From assembly GCA_963573315.1 (NCBI GenBank), contig OY752145.1:62001-126000 (forward strand): a stretch of 64,000 nt of DNA, read 5' to 3'. Positions 31,891-42,110 of this stretch are shown piece by piece. A program made the position numbers and the translations under genes. Position 1 is the first letter of the stretch; the number at the start of each line of letters is the position of its first letter. The notes under the pieces were generated by a model, which saw nothing but the letters and a program-made list of their open reading frames with translations, was not told the origin of the DNA and searched no databases. Source of the DNA: Entomortierella parvispora. Lineage: Eukaryota > Mortierellomycota > Mortierellomycetes > Mortierellales > Mortierellaceae.

Positions 31891-34800
31891 TTAAACAGAG
31901 CGGGGCGCCTTGTACTTGTAGGATCTCAACCGAAGACTTGAAAGGACGACACTGACACTCGAAGCTGCCATGGCCAAGCCTGCCCAAGAAGGTCCAATGA
32001 CGGCCGAGCGATTCCATGGGACCAGGACGCCTGCTGCGACTGGAATCATCACCACGTTGTACATGAAAGCCCACAAAAAGTTGATCTGGATTCGGCGCAC
32101 AACGGTCTTGGCCAGATCCCGCATCACAAGCAGATCCGTAAGTGTATCTCGGAGCAAGACGATCGAGGCAGCCTCAATGGCAATATCCGTGGCCGAACCC
32201 ACAGAGATGCCCAAGTTCGATTGAGCAAGGGCTGGGGAATCGTTGATACCGTCACCAACCATGGCTACAATGGCAGGACGCATGGACTGATAGGAGCGCG
32301 AGCTGTCCAAGGTTTGCAAGGGGATGGCTGATGGCATTCCGAGCGAAGACTTGTCACTCTGACTGTTCTTGCTCTTACCCCAAGACCAACGGCCGCTTGA
32401 CTTGGGTCGTCCGGATTGTTGGAGTTGACGGACCTTGGCGGCCTTGTCTTCCGGCAGAACACCAGCGATAACCTGCGAAATTCCGAGCTGGCGTGCAATT
32501 GTCTGGGCAGTCGTGGGGTGATCGCCAGTAAGCATCCAGGTCTCAACGCCTTGAGCACGAAGTCCTGCAATAACTTGAGCCGCCTCTGGACGAGCAGTAT
32601 CGGCGACTGCAACTTGAGCCACGACCCACGGAACGATGGAAGAACCAGGCTGGGCAGTGCTGCAGTTGCAATCGATACACTCGCAAAGTTCACACTTGCA
32701 GGTGCTCCCGCTCATTGTGCTTTGGTCATCGCCATTGTTGCTGCTGACTGCAGGACTGATGGCGCAAAGAACCACGGACTTGCCCTCGGATTGCCATTTG
32801 CCGAGCTGAGCTTCGCGATCAGCCTTGGAGGACTGAGTCGGGTATTGGGCATTGTTCTCTTGCATCCACTTTTCGTTTCCGACAAGGACATTCAAGGCTC
32901 GGAACTGACCATAGCCCGCTACTGACAAAGGTTGAGCCAGAGTCAAAGTTGCAGACAGGCCACGACCAGCGACCTCTCTCATGTGAGCGACCTTGACGTT
33001 GTTGAATTGCTTCTGCAGGACTGCGGAAAGATCTTGTTCGTTCTGATCGTCTTCGTCCAGTGGGGTGTTGTACAGCTTCTCTGCTGCTCCCTTGGCGACT
33101 GCGAGAGCCACGGGATGGCTGCTGCCAGCCTCGACCTTGCCCAAGACCTGGAGGATCATTTCTTGGTCGTTCTTGTCTGAACTAGGCAAAATCCAAGAGT
33201 CGGTCCACTTGGGCTTGCCGGTTGTCAGGGTTCCAGTCTTGTCAAACACGACAATATCCAATTGCTTGGCCATTTCGAGGGCAAATCCACCACCCTTGAC
33301 AAGAATTCCGTGCTTGGCTGCTACACCAGTACCGACCATGACCGCAGCAGGGGAGGCCAGTCCAAGAGCGCAAGGGCAGGCAATGACCAAGACAGCGACG
33401 GCGTAAAGAGTTGCGTAGATCCAAGTGCTCTCGCCTTCAGGTAACCAACTTTCGGGAACGGCGCCAAGATGACCGGCCACTGCCCAGCCAGTGAAGGTCA
33501 AGAGAGCGAGAACAATGACAACGGGCACGAAGACGCCCGAGATTATGTCGCCAAGGGCTTCAATGGGGGCTTTTGGACTAGCCTGGGCATCTTGAACAAG
33601 TTGAATGATACGGGAGAGGGTGGTATCCTTGCCCACCTTGGTGGCCTTGACCTGAATGACCGATGTCAAATTGATGGACGCGCTGATGAGGGTACTCTTG
33701 CGCTCAGTTTTTTGCACAGGCAGAGATTCGCCCGTGATCATGGCCTCGTCCACCATTGTGTTTCCTTTCCAGAGCAAACCATCGCAAGGGATGCGGCCTC
33801 CAGCATTCACCAAGAGGATGTCACCCACTTGAATCAAGGATGCGGGGATTTCCTCAGTAGTTTCGTCCGCCTTGACCAAAGTTGCGGTATCGGGTTGCAA
33901 GTCCATGAGTTTGGTAATGGTCTCTGCAGTCTTGCCCTTGGCCATGGCTTCGAGCCATTTTCCAAGATTGATAAATGTGACCAAGAAAACCGAGGTTTCG
34001 AAAAAGTCGACATCAGAGGTGGGCGGCATGTCCATGCTTTGGCCGTGGCTTGGTGTCTTTGAAGTGGCCATCGCGGCAATGATACTTCCAAGACTAGCAA
34101 AGTAGGCGACACTGGTGCCGAGAGCAACCAGGGTCTCCATATTGGCGGTGCGGGTATAGCGCAAAGCGCGATAGGCCTTGACGTAGAAAGGTTTTGCAAG
34201 CCAAAACTGGACCGGAGTGGCAAGAATGAACATGATGATATCCTGGATTCGAAGTCCCGGGATAACCTGGCGCATCAGCCCTTGACGGACAGGGTTCGAT
34301 TTTGGAAGCATCATCATCATGATCATAGAGACGATGAACATGGGCACCGCAAAGACAAGGGATAGCAGCAGTCTCCGCCGAAGTAATAGCTCTTCTTTTT
34401 TGATCTTGTCTTGGAGAGCGTTTCTGCTCAAAAGAGCGTCGTCGGCAGCCAGAGACACGTCAAAGCCAGTGTCCTCCACCGCACTGATCAAATCGCGGAC
34501 GCCAATGACCTCGGCATCGTGCACAATAACACCCGACTTTGCGAGCAAATTGACCTGGACTTGAATGATGCCCCTCAGTCCCATCAACGAAGCTAGGAAT
34601 AATAATAATAAATGGATGTTAGAAACCAGCGCTGAAATGAAAAAGGATCAATTGAACGTTGTTCAAGGCGGTTTACTTACTTTCAATAGCACTGACACAA
34701 CTGGCACAGGTCATCCCTGAGATGTCAAGTCTTGTGGTCGTAGTGGTGCTGGTCGCCCCTTCGCCAAGTGGGTCTTGATCAATCTCGCTGGCCATGGTTC

Positions 34801-35425
34801 GGTCATCGCTGTCGTCGGGGACACGCTCAATCTTGATATGATGGGCTTCAAAGCCAAGGTCCCTGATTTTGTCCGCAAGCGAATACGAAGAGATTGTGGA
34901 TGAGGACAGAGAAGAGTTGTCCGAGACACCCCTGGTTCTGTATTCAAATTGAGCATCACCTGTCGCGAGTGATACTTTGATAGAGGTTGGGATTGCACCT
35001 TGAAGAGACTTGAGAAGGGACTCGACCTTTGACGTGCAGGATGAGCAAAACATGCCCGAAACAGTGAGTGATGCTCGGTAGCGGGACCCGCTAATATCGT
35101 TGCTAATGGCACTATCCTGGAGGCTGGTTTTTTTGGTCTTGGTGAGAGTGGGGAGAGGCTCGGCGTACCGACAGAGAGAAGCATCGTATCCTGCGTTCTC
35201 AATGGTTTCTGTGATCAACTCCACGGGACAGAGAGTGGGCAAAGCAAGGAGGGTGGCTTGGCCGAGTAGGAGGTTGACAGAAACTGATCCAGGTTGGACA
35301 CTGGGCAAAGCCTGGAGTGCACCCTCGATGGCGCGCACGCAGCTTGCGCATGTCATGCCTTGGATAGAGACGGTGGCCTTGAGGAGGGAGGCGGCCGTAG
35401 GCTCAGTGAGGACAAAAGAGGTCAT
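31891..35425 (-). CDS. CCC2: Copper-transporting P1B-type ATPase (CCC2/ATP7-like)
   Basis: Pumps Cu+ into the secretory pathway to load cuproenzymes. Two exons, 35425-34681 and 34592-31891 (1148 aa). Three heavy-metal-associated domains lie at the N-terminus: GMTCASC, GMFCSSC and GMTCASC, the third interrupted by the intron. Core motifs: TGES (actuator), CPCALG in the transport helix, DKTGTLT with phosphorylated Asp, GSSHPVA (the SEHPL-type His-Pro of P1B pumps), TGDHPTTA and GDGINDSPAL. Unusual is a Cys-rich insert in the nucleotide-binding region, CKCELCECIDCNC (residues about 879-892; 32661-32702), unlike the usual family. Another variable Ser/Lys-rich insert follows (SSGRWSWGKSKNSQSDKSS). 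The gene shares a 709-bp divergent promoter with the Q-rich kinase gene. Confidence 0.96.
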
Positions 35426-36134
35426 GACTGGCTGAGTATATGGTACAGTGTGTGTGTGTGTGTGTATGAGTCTGCAAAGAGGTGGGTGAAGTGAGGTGGA
35501 GTGTGGGTATAGACAGCTGAGGAGATACGGTGGGAAAGAGAGAGACCAAAAAAGATTTTGAGAGAGGAGATAGGGGAGAAAAGGAAAGAGAGGGGTGGGG
35601 ACGTATTTATACCTCGGAGGAGGAGGATGCGCCGATTCGAGAATGGAATCGATGGAATCTACGGATTCAATAAATGTGCGATTGCACAGAAAGGAAAGGG
35701 CGGCGGCGATGATTTGCGGCGAATTACGAATGAGGGAAACGAGGGAGGAGCGTTTTTTTGAGAACGAGACCTTCCTTTTCGAGGCGTCAATTGGGTTGGT
35801 GTGAGTGCAGCGTGTTTGGCCTCGGGCCAGTTTGTCTGGACTCTGCTCTGTTTCTGAGCCTAGATCTGTTATGATGAGAAAGGACGCACGTGACCCCTGC
35901 TTGTTTGTTCCTGGAGTGTGTCCATCCCATGCACACACATACACTCGCGCATACACACAACATACACACACACACACGGAACACAAACACACGCCCCCTC
36001 CTCCCTCCCTTCGCTCTCTTGCTCTTCTCTCTGTTCTCTCTCTTTCCCATCGTGTCATCCCCATTCTTTCTTTCTCTCGCCTTTTGCCTCTTCCTCTTCC
36101 CGTCTGCTGCGACATCCCCTTCCACACCATAGAC
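35426..36134. promoter_or_regulatory. Copper ATPase/kinase divergent promoter with E-box and microsatellites
   Basis: 709 bp between two starts. CGCACGTGACC gives CACGTG at 35887-35892. A TG dinucleotide run (35448-35465) lies just upstream of the ATPase start, and an AC-rich run (35934-35990) lies toward the kinase start. The last 130 bp before the kinase ATG is pyrimidine-rich on the + strand, while 35536-35597 is GA-rich, so both genes have pyrimidine-rich leaders. No GCTG-type copper-response element could be asserted. Confidence 0.5.
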
Positions 36135-36479
36135 ATGCACTCCCCCTCAGGGCCCCCTTACGGCGCATACTATCCGCCCTCGCCCAATCCCCTCCACAAC
36201 AACATCCAGCAGCAGCAGCAGATGCACATGCAGCAGCAACAGCAACAGCAGCAGCAGCAACACCAGCTCCACCAGCACCCGCACCCGCACCCGCACCCGC
36301 ACCAGCACCAGCACCAGCAACAAACCTTCCCTCAGCAACAAACCTTCTCTCAGCAACAATCTTTCCCTCCGCCACTTCCCTTCCCCCTTCCAGGGCACAC
36401 CACCCATTCAAACTACCCCTCCATCGGCAACTATTCGCCTACTACAACCCATTATTCTTATTATGGCATGAACAACAAT

Positions 36480-36516
<37 letters not shown>

Positions 36517-38573
36517 CTGTCAATTACCCTTCGCAGCAGATCAACACGGAGGACATGTCCATGCCCATGCCCACGTTGACTCATTCCATGAACTCGACGC
36601 AGAGCCAGGGCATGGCCCTGGACAGGCCTGTCAGTCGCAACAACAGCGCGGGCAGCTCCTCCTCCTCCACAACCCACATCAGCCCTCTTGAGCAGCAGCG
36701 CCTCTATCAGCTGCAGATTCAGCAGCAGCAGCAGCAGTTCCAGGTACACAACACTCAGGAACAGTCGCCCGAGCAGCGTCAGCAGAATCAACCCCGACCG
36801 AGCCAACCCGCTCATTCGCGATCTTTTGCACAACAACAGCAGCTCCAGGAGCAACAACTGTACCACCAGCAACAGCAGCAAACTCTGCAGCAGCAGGAAC
36901 CACATCCTCCTCATCCAGAGCGTACTGAGCTGCAAACACAAGGGCAACAGCAACGTCGTCCATCGTACAGTGTCCATGGCCACTCGACCTCCTCCTCCTC
37001 GTCCCAGATGCAGCAGCCGTCTCCCGTCTGGGCGGATGGCGCTGGACCCGAAACAGAGATGCCCAGTCTTGCATACTCCGACGGGAACTCTACCGTGGGA
37101 CTTCCCCCGCAGAGTCCGCGCCATGCTCCCCCGTCTCCCTCCCCTTCCCTCTCCCCCCAGTCGGGAGACAGCCCTGGCTCTCTCGGGGACGATTTCTTTG
37201 TGGCCTCTGTCCTCAACATGATCCCGACAAACATCCCTCCTGTGACGCACTACGACTACCTCAGTGAGTTCCCACAACGCCAAAGGATCGCCACCGGCGG
37301 CAATGGTGAGATCCGTCGCGCGTACTGGCCCTTGCGCCAAACATTTGTCATTCTCAAGAGTCTTATCGATACCAAGCACAGGCCCGAAAAGATCATCAGA
37401 CTATTTGACAAAGAGGTATGTGGGTGACAAAGGCACTGGCGACTTTTTTTTTTCTTAATGTTCTTTTGAACTCTCGTGTCCAGGTGGACGAAAGGGTACC
37501 TCGTCAAGGTCTACAGTTGGGCTAATCTCTTTGCCACCTTTATACAATGCCCATCTAAACAGGTTGAGGTGATGAGCCAATGCAAACAGCACGACAACAT
37601 TGTTCAGTTCTACGGAGTCGCTATCCGCAACAGCAACGATGAGCGTAACGGAGATAGGTTCATGATCATGCAATACTATGACCATGGTGACCTCACCAAG
37701 CTCCTGAACCAGCCCGATACACCCACGCTAAAAGACAAGCTGTTCCTGGCCATGGATATTGCGGTGGGCTTGGATCATCTACTCAAGTGCGGCTATCATC
37801 ATGGTGATCTCCATCCAAAGAACATTTTGATTGATCTTCGGCCAAATCCTCAGCCGAACCAGGGACGATACCAGGCCAGGCTCACCGACTTTGGTCTCCG
37901 CCGTATTCGCGACAATAAGAATCAGTTCTCGAGTCAGCAGTTTGGAGGGGTATGGCAGTTCATGGCTCCGGAGCGCATGTCTAAAACTCGACCTCGTTAC
38001 GATGTCCGTTGCGACATCTTTGCGTTGGGCGTCTTGTATTGGTTTATCCTCGCTGGACGATATCCATTCAAGGACCCATCCACATTCAGTCCAGGCATGC
38101 GTGAGGAACGCGTCGATGGCACGCCCGAATGGTATTTTCAAATTTACACGCAGGCGTGGAGTGAAGACCCTAAAGACCGACAGCAGACGTTTGAGGAGAT
38201 TATACAAGCGTTCCGCTATAACTTGGGCATTGCATCTCCCTCAACACACCGCCTGGATCCCAATCATCCTTACTCTTCTTACCCGACTCCGGCTTTTGGA
38301 TACGAGAGTTCAACATTCCCCCCATACCCGACTCTGGATGGTCACGGACTCTTCTCATCTGCAAGCTCAGGTGCCGCATCCACCCTCCGTGGCTCTCCAC
38401 TCATGACGCCAGCTTCCATGTTGACGCCTACCTCTCTCAATAGCAGGGTCTCGAACCTTCCACCTTCACCTTCCTTTGGCCAAACAGGCTTGACGTCTGT
38501 TGTTAACCAGAGACCGGCTCATCAGCAGTCCTGGTACCAACAAAGCGCCTACCCGAATGTTGGTCAGCCATAA
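36135..38573 (+). CDS. Q/N-rich TKL-like protein kinase
   Basis: Two exons, 36135-37415 and 37563-38573 (763 aa). Residues 1-370 are low-complexity: poly-Q, an HP/HQ repeat (about residues 47-60), an uninterrupted poly-N run of about 15 (from 36470), then more Q-rich and Ser/Pro-rich sequence, i.e. prion-like. The kinase domain begins near residue 370: glycine loop ATGGNGEIRRAYW, Lys in FVILKSL, GDLTKLL, catalytic loop HHGDLHPKNIL, DFGL, and MAPERM in place of APE. The loop reads HGD, not HRD, so this is a non-RD kinase; the catalytic Asp, Asn and DFG Asp are intact. The HGDLH..NIL style resembles TKL kinases expanded in Mucoromycota. A Ser/Pro/Gln-rich tail follows. Substrates are unknown. 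Confidence 0.87.
36208..36520 (+). repeat. In-frame CAG/CAA, CACCCG and AAC repeats in kinase gene
   Basis: CAG/CAA repeats (about 36208-36262, poly-Q), CACCCG hexamers (about 36275-36303, His-Pro) and AAC/AAT repeats (about 36470-36516, poly-N) lie in one coding stretch. They are typical slippage sites and probably vary in length between strains while staying in frame. Confidence 0.85.
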
Positions 38574-38710
38574 CTCTCTATAGCATGGGCATCGACCGAA
38601 TCTTCCTATACCCACAACATTAACCCTACACTCGCCTACGTAGTGTGCCTTGTCTCTGGGTCATCATCATGTAAATAAACGAACGTCCCCTTTCTTCTTT
38701 TTTTGTCCTT

Positions 38711-39136
38711 TTATTTTTTGGTGGATTGTTCTATGCTCTCTGGATCGGACTCACTATCTGTGCCATAGTTATTTTGCAGTCTTTCCCAAGAAACGGATGC
38801 CAGCTTTCGCGACAGTTCCTGACCAAAAAAGTCTTCAAATGCAGGACTGAGAGCCATAAGGAGAGCCTCAATGGTTTCATAGATCATTCCTGATAATGCT
38901 TCCTGTTGTCTCGCGCTGTAGGGCTCTGGAGTCTCTTCTGGAGTAGAGACACTCATCGAAAGGACCTTGAACCCTCGTTCGTCCAACAAGACCTCTGTCG
39001 CGAGTTTCTCTAACGTGACAACCTTGAACTGAAAAGCCTGGCCCTTGCCATCAACATCGCTCGGACCATCCGACTCTTCGAGAGGAAAGGTGGCAGGGTC
39101 CAGTCCCGGCGCGTAATGGGTGAGATCGGGAATCAT
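38711..39136 (-). CDS. GSKIP: GSKIP-domain protein
   Basis: Single-exon gene of 141 aa. The core FQFKVVTLEKLATEVLLDERG, FKVLSMSVSTPEE, and IYETIEALLMALSPAFEDFFGQEL aligns with human GSK3-beta interaction protein ([24 protein letters not shown]). In animals GSKIP binds GSK3 and PKA regulatory subunits; the same fold (DUF727) occurs in Clu/TIF31 proteins. Here it is a free-standing protein with a short acidic Ser-rich tail (TDSESDPESIEQ). The GSK3-binding C-terminal helix seems only partly conserved (LSRKLASVSWERL), so the interaction is not assured. Divergent from RAE1 with 279 bp between starts and a CACGTG at 39201-39206; convergent with the kinase, 137 bp between stops. Confidence 0.82.
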   Translation of the reverse strand: MIPDLTHYAPGLDPATFPLEESDGPSDVDGKGQAFQFKVVTLEKLATEVLLDERGFKVLSMSVSTPEETPEPYSARQQEALSGMIYETIEALLMALSPAFEDFFGQELSRKLASVSWERLQNNYGTDSESDPESIEQSTKK

Positions 39137-39200
39137 GTGTGCTCCATGGTAGAGTTGTTGTAGATGAGTCCTCTTCTGCGATTTCTACTTCGCCGCCCAT

Positions 39201-39206
39201 CACGTG
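39201..39206. promoter_or_regulatory. E-box CACGTG in GSKIP/RAE1 divergent promoter
   Basis: CATCACGTGCTG, 65 bp from the GSKIP start. A second half-match, GTCACGT, is at 39214-39220. Confidence 0.5.
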
Positions 39207-39415
39207 CTGCTTAGTCACGTTTTTTTGCTCAGCCTCCTTGGGTTTCCAACATAAAGAGGAACGTCTTGTCCGCATTCGGATTCCCATTCAACGTCGACTC
39301 ACTTCCTTTACATTCATTTCCACCATCCCTTCTCACCTTCCTTCCTCCCCCAGCCAACGAACGCGTCTATTTTCTAAAAACAATAAACAAGAGGCGTTTG
39401 CGCAAGCAATTTGAA

Positions 39416-40790
39416 ATGATCAAGACACAGACACTGCAGGACACAGAGGTGCGGGCCGCATTCAGGAAACTACATGCTGCCGAAAGAAGACCACCCGAAG
39501 CTCATATCGCCGCTCTATTCTCTGCCTTCTCTTTCTAGGTGAATCACCCTCCGACGGATGGTGTCTCCGAAATCCAGTTCTCTCCCCAGGCAGATCTGCT
39601 GGCAGCCTCATCTTGGGATAACAACGTACGAACAGCTCTTTCATTCTGATACCGCGGGATCTGTACTCAGTAAGCTGACTTTTTCTTGCTCTCCACTATA
39701 CAATTATCTAGGTCCGAATTTACGAGATCCAAACAAATGGATCCAGTGTCGCAAAGGCTATGTACGCGCATGCAGGACCCGCTCTTAGTGTTGCATGGAG
39801 CAAGGTATGTTGTCTCTTTGGGCGCAGCTGCCCTTTTTTTATGACTGATTATTCACAATGTGCTGTCGGTCTTTTCTTCTTTCAGGATGGATCCAAGCTG
39901 GCCTCGGGAGGAGCTGATAAAGTCGGTATGATTTTCGACATCACCACAGGACAATCTTCGCAAGTAGCACAGCATGAGGCCCCTGTCAAAGCCGTTCGAT
40001 GGGTGGAGCAACCGGGAACCAGCCCTATTCTCGCCACCGGAAGTTGGGACAAGACTGTCAAGTACTGGGATCTTCGCCAACAGACTCCCATTTCGACCGT
40101 AGCACTCCCAGAACGTCTCTATGCAATGGACAGCGTATTCCCCTTGTTGGTTGTCGGCACTGCAGATCGCCACGTACATGTGTATAACCTCAACAACCCC
40201 ACCGTGCCTGTCAAGGCCACCAGTAGTCCCTTGAAATGGCAAACGCGTACAGTGTCCTGCTTCCCCACTGGCAATGGATATGCAATTGGTAGTATCGAGG
40301 GACGCGTGGCGATCCAGTATGCAGACGATCGGGACGCAGCCAAAAACTTTTCATTCAAATGTCACCGTGAAGGAGGCACGACCAACACACGAGAGCCAAC
40401 CGCAGTTTTCTCTGTCAACAGCATCAACTGGCATCCGATTCATCACACGTTCTCGACGGCAGGCGCAGATGGGTCGTTCGCATTCTGGGATAAGGATTCG
40501 CGTCAGAAACTCAAATCATTCCCCAAGGTTGGAAGTCCCATCTCGTCAACATGTTTCAACCGCAATGGAAGTATCTTTGCATATGCGGTCAGTTATGACT
40601 GGAACAAGGTAATGAAGGACTCTGTTTTATTCATTGTCTATTGCAACTTTGATTTGTATCTCGATAGTTTTGACATTAACCACCTTTTATCCCCATGATG
40701 TAGGGACACGAGGGAGCATTGCCCCAGAGTCAGAACAAGATTATGCTTCATGCTGTAAATGATAATGATGTCAAGCCCAAAAAGCGCTAG
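39416..40790 (+). CDS. RAE1: mRNA export factor RAE1/Gle2, WD40 protein
   Basis: Nuclear-pore-associated beta-propeller that binds Nup98 and supports mRNA export and spindle checkpoint functions. Exons: 39416-39448, 39539-39625, 39712-39804, 39886-40608, 40704-40790 (340 aa). The spliced start gives TLQDTEVNHPPTDGVSEIQFSP, matching the family IEVxxPPxDSIxxLxFSP. Propeller blades include LAASSWDNNVRIYEIQ, APVKAVRWV, LATGSWDKTVKYWDLR, GSIEGRVAIQYAD (nearly invariant) and TAGADGSFAFWDKD; the end GSIFAYAVSYDWNKGHEG is diagnostic. The start is the least certain point: an in-frame stretch SAFGFPF upstream at 39269, preceded by TTG rather than ATG, resembles the usual MSLFG beginning. Convergent with the dephospho-CoA kinase gene. 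Confidence 0.94.
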
Positions 40791-40987
40791 GGAGGCCGTT
40801 CTACTCCATAAACAATATCCGGAACTCGCCCATAAAACAGGAAATCCCCCTGTGCACGATAATATCATCCTCTGTTCTGATGCTGCCCGTGGCGACCTCC
40901 CTGCTGCAGAAGGCTCGGGTTACTCTATTCAGATCCAATACCATCCTCTCCCAACCATTGCATTCCAACAATAAAGCTTTAGTATAT

Positions 40988-41936
40988 CTATACTTTGGGT
41001 TTTGTCTTTCTAGGATCGCCCTTGAGATATCTTTTAGCAAGTACCCACGAGGCCATAAGGAAGGTGAACGGTGGGAAGTAGGCGAGAACGGTCCAAAATG
41101 GGTTTGGTTTGATCTTGTTGACGACCTCGATCGTCGACTGTTTCAAAGAGTCCAAGTCCGAAATGTTTTGAATGACATGATCGGCATAGTCGACCTTTTC
41201 AATCAAGGGTCTCTGGGCGTTGATACGCGCCAAAGCGTCCTCTTCAGAAAGTCCGTCCCTAGACTTGATCCTTGCCAATTGCGTTTCTGGCGGGCTACAT
41301 TTCAGGGCGAAAAGAAAAAGAAGATGAAAGGGTCAAATTCTCAGTCGATAGATGGTAAGGGTTCTTAATGTAGCGTGTTGCCTCCTGTCCATCCGACGTG
41401 TGTGTGTCATCCTTACCAGTAGACAACAATGACCTCACTGACGATCCTCCATAACTCGCCCTCGAGCAGCAGAGGGACATCAATGACGACCAGGCTCGTT
41501 CCTTTGATCCAGAGTTTAAACAATCTCTTCAAGATCTCGTCCCTGACAGCTGGATGAATGATGGAATTGGCGATACGTCTCTGGGCTGGGTCCGGAAAGA
41601 TGATGGTACCAAATTTGTACCGATCCAGGGGCTGACCCATTTCCTGATTTTGCAAGATCTCGACTCCAAAGTGATCTACGAGCTTCTTGTAAGCTGGGTG
41701 TGTAGGTTCGACCACAATACGCGCCAGTTTGTCGCAGTCAATGACGGGGATGTCGAGGGAGACGATCGTGGATACGACCGTGGATTTCCCTGATTTTTTT
41801 TTTTTTTTTTTTTTATGAGAGACGGTTATAAATGGGCATTAATATCCATAACAAAGCTCTGAAGGTCGCAGGAACAGATATTTCAAGTGTAAAGTTTACC
41901 AGAGGCGATTCCGCCCGTCAGGCCGACGACTTTCAT
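40988..41936 (-). CDS. CAB5: Dephospho-CoA kinase (CAB5/CoaE) with C-terminal membrane anchor
   Basis: Last step of coenzyme A synthesis: ATP-dependent phosphorylation of the ribose 3'-OH of dephospho-CoA. Exons: 41936-41900, 41789-41417, 41294-40988 (238 aa). The P-loop VGLTGGIASGKST is rebuilt exactly across the first intron. VIDCDKLAR, FGTIIFPDP, IIHPAVR, VIDVPLLLEG and the lid segment RIKSRDGLSEEDALARINAQ are family hallmarks. The C-terminus adds a hydrophobic segment, FWTVLAYFPPFTFLMASWVL, followed by basic residues, consistent with a tail anchor as in fungal homologues on mitochondria or lipid droplets. The first intron's acceptor is preceded by 21 A rather than pyrimidines. The gene follows the NmrA-like gene on the same strand with a 174-bp gap. 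Confidence 0.95.
41794..41814. repeat. T21 homopolymer at 3' end of dephospho-CoA kinase intron 1
   Basis: On the sense strand this is A21, ending four nt before the intron's final AG, where a polypyrimidine tract would be expected. Confidence 0.88.
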
Positions 41937-42027
41937 GATGAATTGATGGGAAGTGAAGATGACAAGAGGAATGCGAATGCATGCGCCTCTGGGTTGTGCT
42001 CAGCCGAGGGCCGAGGCCCGGGAAACG

Positions 42028-42054
42028 ATCATGTGATTTTGATGGATCATGTGA
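42028..42054. promoter_or_regulatory. Paired GATCATGTGA elements upstream of dephospho-CoA kinase
   Basis: GATCATGTGA occurs at 42028-42037 and again at 42045-42054, 17 bp apart, 92-118 bp upstream of the start at 41936. The core CATGTG is a one-base variant of the CACGTG found in other promoters here. Equal spacing near 1.5 helical turns suggests cooperative binding; this is inference. Confidence 0.45.
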
Positions 42055-42110
42055 CTTTTATTTTTCGACGCGTCGAAGGACTCGAAGCTCGAGGTCATCC
42101 TGGTCGTCTC

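Noticed and set aside
36408-37379. 323-codon minus-strand frame opposite the kinase
   Set aside because: Leu/Val-rich translation of antisense CAG and AAC repeats; the sense frame holds a complete kinase domain.
37484-37508. A 25-nt micro-exon inside the kinase intron
   Set aside because: It has AG and GT borders but its length would break the frame; skipping it gives a normal LFDKEVEVMSQC transition.
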